From GCA-003244245 sp963823755 (GTDB taxonomy: Bacteria; Actinomycetota; Actinomycetes; Mycobacteriales; Pseudonocardiaceae), in the NCBI GenBank assembly GCA_963823755.1, contig CAWGMP010000005.1, forward strand, positions 434,001 through 498,000: 64,000 nt of DNA, read 5' to 3'. Both the position numbers and the translations under genes were made by a program. The notes under the pieces were generated by a model, which was not told the DNA's origin, made no database searches, and saw only the letters and a program-made list of their open reading frames with translations. Positions 57,863 through 64,000 of this stretch are shown piece after piece (the stretch's first letter is position 1; every line of letters starts with the position of its first letter).

Positions 57863-58237
57863 CCGACCGCGTCTTCACGCCCGACACGGACACGGTTGGA
57901 CGGCGCTTGAACATCCGCTGAGGACCGTCTGTACGCTGCCGCGGGTCGGTATCCGGCCCCCGTGCCTGGTCCCACGTGACCGGTCCCACGTTGTTGCCGA
58001 ATTTGGCTCTATGAGATCAAGGCGCCGCCTCCGGCGCCGCGGTGCCCGGGTCCCCTAGTCACCTGGCCGCCGGGCCCAGCCACGACACTGCGCGCGGCCC
58101 TTCGGGCCGTGCTCGGTCGTGCCCGGCCGGTCGGCCTGTTCCGGGAGTGCTGGCGCAGGCGCCGCAACCTCCTCGCCGCGTAATGCACGCCCAGCGGTGC
58201 ACTAATCCCGCGCGACCACGGCCGCCATCATGAGACG
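57863..58237. other. Intergenic region with GC-rich hairpin
   Basis: A short hairpin CGGCCCTTCGGGCCG near 58095 may end transcription of the XRE gene. I see no coding sequence. Confidence 0.4.
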
Positions 58238-58645
58238 ATGCTTACTGTCCTGACGACCGCCGTCCTGCCGCTGGTCTCCGTGCTGCTGGGCGGCGCACTC
58301 ACCTACTGGCTAAACGTCCGCGGTCGCCGTCGTAGCTTCATTGAGGATCTCTTCAACGCAGCTATCGCGGCCGTAGCGGTTGCCGACGCCAGCAAGAGCT
58401 ACCTGCGTCGCGTCGGTAAACCACCAGAGCTTTCCAACGACGACTACCGCATGCTGCTCAGCAACATCGCACGCAGCGCTGTAGAGGTTCATATCCAACG
58501 CGCGGCAGAAGCGCGCGAGGCACTCGCCAAGGTGCTCCAGTATGAACCTCGCGTCCAACCGTTCTACGCAGACGCCGAAGCTATCACGAGCCGCGCGGAC
58601 GACGTTATCGCGCTACTGACCGAAGCGCGAAAGCGGCTGTCTTGA
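58238..58645 (+). CDS. Small membrane-anchored hypothetical protein
   Basis: The product has 135 residues. An N-terminal membrane segment (LTTAVLPLVSVLLGGALTYW) is followed by a helical cytoplasmic domain (FIEDLFNAAIAAVAVADASK, VEVHIQRAAEAREALAKVLQ). Proteins of this shape are common in actinobacterial defence or plasmid regions, but no family is recognised. Confidence 0.6.
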   Translation: MLTVLTTAVLPLVSVLLGGALTYWLNVRGRRRSFIEDLFNAAIAAVAVADASKSYLRRVGKPPELSNDDYRMLLSNIARSAVEVHIQRAAEAREALAKVLQYEPRVQPFYADAEAITSRADDVIALLTEARKRLS

Positions 58646-58720
58646 CCCGATTGCGCCCTAGAACATGCCCCACAGTGGGGTCACGACGTGCGCCGGGCAT
58701 CCCCGGTCACGGCGCTTTCG

Positions 58721-59395
58721 TCAGGCGCTGTCTAGCAACTCGTCGCCAGACAGCGCGAAGATATCGGGGATGACGTGCTGGTTGTCGCGGAGGTACGACT
58801 CACGTAGCTGCGTCTTGTGGCCGTGACGCCCGCCGATGAACGCAGGGTTGAGGCTGCTCGCGGCGATCATCGCGGCGAACAGGTCGTCCACCTCGTGTAG
58901 TCCAAAGTCGTACGTGTCGCACGCCTTGACATGCGAGGCGCTGAGTTGTCCCCGAATTAGCCCCACGCCCATCACGATACTGGTGGCGTTGGGGAAGCCG
59001 CCGTACCGGAGTGCCTCCCAACGATGCAGGTTTTTGATCACTGGGTCGAACCGCACGAGGTCGGCACGTGCGACCTCCCGCTTGTACTCGGCCCACAGCT
59101 TCTCAAGGTTGTGGCCGTAGTCGTTCTTGACCTTCTCCGTTGCGGCGCTCCGCTGATTCTCCGATACGTCCTTGAGCAGCGTGAACTTGATCAGCAGCTC
59201 GACCGCGAGGTGGATCAGGTTGGGTGCGATGTTCAGCCGGTTGACCGCGGCAAAGCGGCCGGTCAAGTAGTATCCCAACGCGAGGTCGAGGAAGTGGTAG
59301 GGATCTTCGGTGCGAGGCACGCGCACGAGGATAACCCCCTCCACGCTGTCTCGCGTCGACGAGGCGGCTGGATGCCGATCGTCCAGCACGATCAT
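58721..59395 (-). CDS. HEPN-like helical protein
   Basis: The product has 224 residues from ATG 59395. The central part (HFLDLALGYYLTGRFAAVNR, IAPNLIHLAVELLIKFTLLK, YGHNLEKLWAEYKREVARAD) resembles the four-helix HEPN fold seen in uptake- and defence-linked proteins. The Rx4-6H motif of active HEPN RNases is not evident. The function is unknown. Confidence 0.6.
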   Translation of the reverse strand: MIVLDDRHPAASSTRDSVEGVILVRVPRTEDPYHFLDLALGYYLTGRFAAVNRLNIAPNLIHLAVELLIKFTLLKDVSENQRSAATEKVKNDYGHNLEKLWAEYKREVARADLVRFDPVIKNLHRWEALRYGGFPNATSIVMGVGLIRGQLSASHVKACDTYDFGLHEVDDLFAAMIAASSLNPAFIGGRHGHKTQLRESYLRDNQHVIPDIFALSGDELLDSA

Positions 59396-59625
59396 GCCGT
59401 TTCCATGCCGTGGGACATTAGGCCCCCGCCTTCTCGAAGCTGTGTCCACAGGTGATCATCGTCAGCCAGCCGTCAGCGAAAGCGGCACGATGAGTCCACA
59501 CAAGTCGATCCACACCGGCGCGTAACCGCAGTTCACCGGCGCACAACGACACTCCCAGGCACGCGGACGCGCGGCCGATCCGTGTTCACACCGAAGAGCA
59601 CAACCGATCTGAGATCAACAATCCC
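59396..59625. other. Intergenic region
   Basis: No gene is supported. It leads into structured repeat C. Confidence 0.35.
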
Positions 59626-59885
59626 GTGCCTCCGGCAGGCCTCGCTCCGGGATGGCCCCCGGCCTGGGCACGAGGGTGGTGGGTCACCAGGGGGCGCGGG
59701 TATCCCGGCACGTCGGCGCCGGAGGCGTAGCAGACCAGGGGGCAGGGATTCCAGGTCGTTCAGCCGCAGGGTGCTCCACCTGGAATCCCTGCCCCCTGGT
59801 CTGCTACGAGACAAGCTCGCCGACGCGACGGGATACCCGCTTCCCGCCCTTCCCGCCCTGCGGCAGGCCAACACCCCGCGCGTGC
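59626..59885 (+). repeat. Structured repeat element, copy C
   Basis: This is the third and most diverged copy of the element described at 62646 and 63368. It has the shared block CTCCGGGATGGC (59645-59656), an outer stem GCGGGTATCCCG (59696-59707) with CGGGATACCCGC (59829-59840) and an inner perfect 30-bp stem (59726-59755 with 59779-59808, containing CCAGGGGGCAGGG). The loop is 23 bases. It has no coding potential. Confidence 0.7.
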
Positions 59886-60330
59886 CATCAGCGCGCCACT
59901 ACCACCGGTCAACCACGTCAACAGCGGAGCCCTGTGACCCAGCCTGACCACCGATCGAGGTCTCTGACTGCTCTGGCCGGAAAAAGCCCTGACCGACCAG
60001 AGGTCTCCCACGTCTCCCGGCTCGCCAGGGCCGTGTTCGTCAGGTGGTCAGCAGCCGGGTACCGTCACGACAAGTCACTCAGCGCGCACGCCACGCCCCG
60101 GACTCGTCGCCGAGTGGCCCGAACCTTGATCGACTCATAAGTGAGGTACGCACCCGGTTGGTCGGCGACCGCAACTGCGCGGTCCCGAGCATCGAAGCTC
60201 AGCCGGGTAGCACGCCCAGGACCACGATCAAACGTTCCCCTGCGGGGTCAGGGTTTCGGGGATGGCGATCACACACCCTCTGGCGGGTGCGCGTGCTCGG
60301 TCGCGGCCCGATATCCATGTGGGGTTCGCC
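59886..60330. other. Intergenic region after repeat C
   Basis: No gene is seen. Plus-strand open frames here lack family features and ribosome binding sites. Confidence 0.35.
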
Positions 60331-60546
60331 ATGCCGGAAATATCCTTGGTGGTCGCTGTTATTGCAGTGTCCGCTGTCGTCAACCTTGCGCTATGCCTGG
60401 TATTCCTGCTCGTCGTCTACCTCAAGGGCGGCAAGAACGACCTGGAAGCAGCTGCGGAGGCATTGCACAAGATCCGTAACGTGGGTGTGGGCCCGTCGAT
60501 TCGAGGTGCGATCGATGCCTGGAAATCGAAGGGCGACGGGTCCTAA
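60331..60546 (+). CDS. Small single-span membrane protein
   Basis: The product has 71 residues from ATG 60331. One membrane helix (LVVAVIAVSAVVNLALCLVF) is followed by a short basic-acidic tail (GGKNDLEAAAEALHKIRNVG). A strong hairpin terminator lies 55 bases downstream. The function is unknown. Confidence 0.55.
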   Translation: MPEISLVVAVIAVSAVVNLALCLVFLLVVYLKGGKNDLEAAAEALHKIRNVGVGPSIRGAIDAWKSKGDGS

Positions 60547-60863
60547 CCGACGGTGCCGGTGTTGGTTTCTGAGCTAGTCCCGGCACCCTGATAGAGCGAA
60601 GCCCGGGCCCGAGGTGAAGACATCTCGGGCCCGGGTCTCGTTGGTGGTCGGCTACTCGGCAGACGGTCCGGCGGTGATCGCCAGCTGCTCCTCGTTCGCG
60701 AGCCCACAGAGAGTTCACCGGGGTACAGGACGTGCACCTCCATGTAGAGCCGGTAAGGACACAGAGGATTGACCATGATCAGGCCGTCTCCAGGCCGTCG
60801 GAAGTCGGGCAGGTGGTGAGAATCGGCGAGAATTACTGAGATGTACTTTCGCTGCTCAGTCAC
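60543..60863 (-). CDS. Doubtful small protein
   Basis: The first 55 residues (TEQRKYISVILADSHHLPDF, LCPYRLYMEVHVLYPGELS) look coding. The rest runs through the terminator hairpin and is Arg/Ser/Pro-rich, so it is either a truncated or frameshifted gene. Confidence 0.3.
   Translation of the reverse strand: MTEQRKYISVILADSHHLPDFRRPGDGLIMVNPLCPYRLYMEVHVLYPGELSVGSRTRSSWRSPPDRLPSSRPPTRPGPEMSSPRARASLYQGAGTSSETNTGTVG
60602..60635. terminator. Strong GC hairpin terminator
   Basis: CCCGGGCCCGAG (60602-60613) pairs perfectly with CTCGGGCCCGGG (60624-60635) around a 10-base loop, downstream of the small membrane protein gene. Further bases of the loop can extend the stem. Confidence 0.75.
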
Positions 60864-60998
60864 TGCTTGCGGGTAGATCGCCCAGTTCAGCGTCGACCAG
60901 GTGAAAGATCACCCAGATCTTTGACTCCTACCCCTGGCCTGTTCCGGGCCGTGAGAAACCGCCTGAACGATATCGCTGGCCGCTCGCCTTTATATCGG

Positions 60999-61084
60999 GC
61001 TTATTCAGGACAGTGTTATCGATCTTGTAAGATCCATCTTAAGCTGCAACGATCAGCCGTCGATCAAGATCGCTGAATAAGCCT
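60999..61084. repeat. Interrupted inverted repeat
   Basis: GGCTTATTCAG at 60999-61009 and CGATCTTG at 61021-61028 pair with CAAGATCG followed directly by CTGAATAAGCC at 61074-61084. The left arm is therefore interrupted by 11 bases. It lies in the gap before the nuclease-like gene. Confidence 0.5.
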
Positions 61085-61138
61085 CATTGTTCTGATGCGA
61101 CAACGTCGTATTCTTCCTTTGAATGTCCCGGAATGAAG

Positions 61139-62506
61139 TCAAGGAGCTTGCTTACCTAGCGAGCGGATAACTCCTGGCCCACGTAGCCACCGGCTGAGAC
61201 GAGTCTTGCTTGAGATCAACTGCTTGAGGTCCGCCCCTGACACAGCAAAAATGACGCCACTCTCGGCCTGGAAGTGCTTGAGGCGCTCCAGGAACGTGTC
61301 CGCGAAGCCCGCCATGGAGACAAAAATACCCACTTTGCATAAGGCTCCACGGTCCCGAATCTTAGACTCAAAGATTCGCAGATCGGGCACGCCAACCTTA
61401 TCTTTCGTATTCTTACACTCGATCAGTACAAGTGGACTTCCGTGCGCAATCCAAAAAGGGTGTTCCAGCCCGTTTACAACAAGGACATCTATCTCTTCCT
61501 CCCGGGTGCGAAAATTTCTCTCGATCACCTCCAGTTCTGGCTCTTCGGTCCGCAACAGTGCTTCGATTAGCATTTCGAGCGCATCGCCGCGCGCCTTCGT
61601 CGTAGCGTCGACCCCTACGTCACTAAGCGACAAGAGGCGTGCGTACAGAACCGAAGCTCGCGCGAACCAAAATTCCCGTCCAAGCATACTGTCGAAAGAA
61701 GCGAGGACGCTGAAGAGGCGACCCATGGTGCGAGCAGACGATGCGAGACTCTCAGACGTCCAGGTCCAGTAGTTCGCGGCGTACTGGCCCGCTTCCTCCG
61801 TCGTTCGAACGCCCTCCTCGCGTGCATCATCGGTCAAGTCGAGGACGACCGTCGCCGTAGGGCTAAGATGCCGTAGAAACACGCACAGCAGCATGGGCCA
61901 CGCCAAGAGACGTGCCTCGCGATAGAGGTCGCACCAGGACTCGACGGCCCGAACCAACGCACAGGCGTTCACCCCCTCAAGCGTGCTTATCGCGTAGCGG
62001 TAGACGTTCAAGCTTTTACTGAAGGTGCACTCGATACTGCCGTCGTAACTGATGTCCTTGAACAGCGCAATTTCGTGGACGTCCGAGTCACCCCACTGAT
62101 GTGACAGAAATTCGCCTAGAGCTTCAAGGTCCACCTGCGGTCCGAGGCCACGGAACTCGGCTATACGTTTTTCGGTCTCCGCAGGATCAGCGCCAGCGGA
62201 GATAGCCCTGACCATGGCCAACCCAGCGCTAGTTCCCTCGATACGTGTCTCCGCGTAGGCCGCGACCGTAGCGTCCCAGCCCAGCCCCACCTCGTCGAGA
62301 GTAGCCAGCACCTCTTGAACAGTCGCTCGGTATTGAACGGTGACACCCCCTCGGGAAGAGTCCTCGTCCCCGTGATCCTTCCCATCGTCGAGATCCTCCA
62401 CGACCAGCTGATCATGTCGGAATAGGAGCCGAGGAAAGCTGCTGGCGTATTTGCGCCAGAGAAGTACTACTCGACCGTCGATCTCAAGGGAAGTGTCATA
62501 ACCCAT
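61139..62506 (-). CDS. HEPN/Toprim-associated N-terminal domain fused to PD-(D/E)xK nuclease
   Basis: The protein has 455 residues. The start GYDTSLEIDGRVVLLWRKYA resembles the N-terminal domain of HEPN/Toprim-associated defence proteins. The middle part is helical (NACALVRAVESWCDLYREAR, YWTWTSESLASSARTMGRLF). From about residue 340 a nuclease core appears: EIDVLVVNGLEH followed by PLVLIECKNTKDKVGVPDLR, that is D and ExK, then KVGIFVSMAGFADTFLERL. This fits Mrr-like restriction or DNA-repair nucleases. It stands alone between structured repeats. A role in defence is inference. Confidence 0.72.
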   Translation of the reverse strand: MGYDTSLEIDGRVVLLWRKYASSFPRLLFRHDQLVVEDLDDGKDHGDEDSSRGGVTVQYRATVQEVLATLDEVGLGWDATVAAYAETRIEGTSAGLAMVRAISAGADPAETEKRIAEFRGLGPQVDLEALGEFLSHQWGDSDVHEIALFKDISYDGSIECTFSKSLNVYRYAISTLEGVNACALVRAVESWCDLYREARLLAWPMLLCVFLRHLSPTATVVLDLTDDAREEGVRTTEEAGQYAANYWTWTSESLASSARTMGRLFSVLASFDSMLGREFWFARASVLYARLLSLSDVGVDATTKARGDALEMLIEALLRTEEPELEVIERNFRTREEEIDVLVVNGLEHPFWIAHGSPLVLIECKNTKDKVGVPDLRIFESKIRDRGALCKVGIFVSMAGFADTFLERLKHFQAESGVIFAVSGADLKQLISSKTRLSRWLRGPGVIRSLGKQAP

Positions 62507-62645
62507 GCCGATAGTGTTCCATCTCCTTAGTAGATCGACATTACAGCATCACCTCTGATCGCAACTTAGCCCATCTGCCCAACCCCCGCTGTGATCAGGC
62601 GGCCTGCCTGGTCTCCCAGAAGATCTTGTCAATCCCAACGACCCC

Positions 62646-62885
62646 GTGCCCTCGCCGGGCGGGCAGACCTCCGGGATGGCCAGCCACCAGAACCGCCCGC
62701 CGGCAGGGGTCGGGTGGACGGGGTGTAGCGTCCCGTCGGCCTCCCTCCAGGGCTACCACACGCCAGCCCGGGGGCAGAGCCGCACAACGGACGCGCCGGT
62801 CCCGTCGAGGGCTGCCCCCGAGCTGGCGCGCGGTCGGGCTGCGCCAGGCCGACGGGACGCCACACGACCCCCAGCGTGCAAGATC
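62646..62885 (+). repeat. Structured repeat element, copy A
   Basis: It begins TGCCCTCGCCGGGCGGGCAG and includes CTCCGGGATGGC (62669-62680). Outer stem: GCGTCCCGTCGGCCT (62728-62742) pairs perfectly with 62846-62860. Inner stem: CCAGCCCGGGGGCAG (62763-62777) pairs with 62812-62826 with one mismatch. It ends near CAAGATC at 62885. Copy B has the same layout with changed but still paired bases. It is probably not coding. Confidence 0.75.
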
Positions 62886-63367
62886 GACACTCGGGCCGTC
62901 GCTGGGCCGTCGAACGTCGAGAAGTATCGAGAAACTCGGAGAAGCACCGAGAGCGTTCCTCCTGGCCAACCCCATCGCGTCCGCCTATTGGCGCAGGCGG
63001 CGAAACGTGGGGCGGACGAGCTGGCCTGTAAGCCGGAATCAGTGCTTGCTACGGTTGAACTGCTCCCAACGATGGGCACGGATGATGGTGTCGTGCGTCC
63101 GGGCTAGCCAGGGCAACGCACCCATCGCTTCCGTGAACCTCTGCGGCCATGTTGAGGTCGGCCAGCCCGGCGTCGGGGGTCGCCGACCCTCAAGGCGATC
63201 TTGCCCCGGTACAGATCGGGTACAAACCGCATCACCCAACACCACCCAACGTTAACCAACATCAACAAGCGTCTTTGCAGGTGAACGGCCGCTCCAGCCG
63301 CTAAAGCCCTGGTCGGCGTTGTTCCAGCGGCGTTACATCAGCAACCGCAACACTGCCCAACCAAGAC
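62886..63367. other. Region between structured repeats A and B
   Basis: No supported gene. Open frames here are shadows with Arg/Pro-rich composition. Confidence 0.4.
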
Positions 63368-63597
63368 ATGCCCTCGCCGGGCGGGCAGATCTCCGGGATG
63401 GCTAGCACGAGCGTCAACCACCAGGTGGGGGTTGGGTGGGGCATCCCGTGGATCTCCCCCCAGGGCTACCACACAACGACCCGGGGGCAGAGCTACCCGA
63501 GGCCTCACCGGTCGCGTCGAGGGCTGCCCCCGGGTCGCCGCGCGGTCGGACTCCGCCAGATCGACGGGATGCCCCACGAGCCCCAGCGCACAAGATC
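63368..63597 (+). repeat. Structured repeat element, copy B
   Basis: The layout is the same as copy A, in the same orientation, about 720 bases downstream. Outer stem: GGCATCCCGTGGATCT (63440-63455) with AGATCGACGGGATGCC (63558-63573), one mismatch. Inner stem: CGACCCGGGGGCAG (63477-63490) pairs perfectly with CTGCCCCCGGGTCG (63534-63547). The first 20 bases and the CTCCGGGATGGC block are identical to copy A. Confidence 0.75.
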
Positions 63598-63781
63598 ATC
63601 CGTGCGCGTCAGACAGCAGAAGGGCATCACAACCTCCGGTATGACGCCGCACGGGCCGGGTAGTAGGGCGCGTATAGGGCGCGACTGGCCGTGAACAGCC
63701 AGACACGGCCGGACAGCGCCGGACACAACGAGCGTCGGCCCCTTACCGCGTTGGTACTGGTCAGGGGCCGTTTGTGCTGGG

Positions 63782-63832
63782 TGGCGGGTCAAGGATTCGA
63801 ACCTTGGAAGGCATCAGCCGACGGATTTACAG
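63782..63832 (-). pseudogene. 3' fragment of tRNA-Tyr(GTA), probable attachment site
   Basis: The minus strand reads CTGTAAATCCGTCGGCT, then a long variable arm, then CCAAGGTTCGAATCCTTG and the acceptor end ACCCGCCA. This is the 3' half of an actinobacterial tRNA-Tyr from the anticodon on. The 5' half is absent: bases right of 63832 are unrelated. Such 3' fragments mark the far end of elements integrated in tRNA genes. By orientation the element would lie to the right of this site. Confidence 0.65.
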
Positions 63833-64000
63833 GTCGTGTGCGCCGTCGGCTCACCTCTACTCACCTCTATCCGTCATGGCGACCCTCCACCTCGTCTCTT
63901 CAGTGCACCTTGGCGGCGGGTGGTGGGATGCCAGATGCCGTACATGCCCGGGTCCGCGTGCGATGACACACCGATCCTCACCAGCCCGCGCGCCGACAAA

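Overview
The window is high-GC actinobacterial DNA, most likely from a Pseudonocardiaceae-type organism (inference). The main support is a block at 35.7-49.8 kb whose gene order matches the Mycobacterium tuberculosis Rv0981-Rv0996 neighbourhood: mprA, mprB, pepD, moaB2, a SAF protein, an FmdB/Ruc chaperone, 5-formyl-THF cyclo-ligase, galU, a MoeA-like Glp, rimJ and the divisome protein SepX/GlpR. The many XRE-regulator cassettes fit the same group.

Region 1 (0-12.4 kb) is a molybdenum/tungsten enzyme module, nearly all on the minus strand. It holds moeA, NuoF-like and NuoE-like subunits of an NAD-dependent formate dehydrogenase, the catalytic fdhA, a tungsten-type aldehyde:ferredoxin oxidoreductase (AOR) and a MobA-MoaD fusion. 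An isoaspartyl peptidase and a hypothetical gene split the formate dehydrogenase genes. Both catalytic subunits are broken. fdhA carries a 7-bp tandem duplication. The AOR gene is cut by an IS701-type element flanked by CTAG and also has a 1-nt frameshift. The cofactor and electron-transfer genes are intact.

Region 2 (12.4-22.7 kb) holds a secreted DUF6777-like protein with a charged repetitive tail, an L,D-transpeptidase, a large beta-helix protein, a short second Rho factor and a TPR protein.

Region 3 (22.7-35.6 kb) is an eroded accessory region. It contains frameshifted XRE regulators, a HEAT-repeat remnant, a SWIM-protein remnant, transposase remnants and a decayed nuclease. Its toxin-antitoxin loci are YefM-YoeB, an AbiEi whose AbiEii partner is cut after 27 codons by an insertion, and a MazF-like pair.

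Region 4 (35.6-49.8 kb) starts with tRNA-Ala(CGC) and continues with the conserved division/envelope-stress block. An IS1634-type element sits exactly at the rimJ stop codon. A lysyl-tRNA synthetase gene lies inside the block, and the Ruc-like gene is preceded by a CIRCE operator.

Region 5 (49.8-64 kb) is accessory and has a defence-like character. It holds a broken glycosyltransferase, a Cys-rich pentapeptide-repeat protein, a DarTG toxin-antitoxin pair, an XRE regulator with small divergent genes, a HEPN-like protein and a probable nuclease fusion. It also holds three copies of an unfamiliar structured non-coding repeat whose stems show compensatory changes. Near the right edge is a 3' fragment of tRNA-Tyr that looks like the attachment site of an integrated element.
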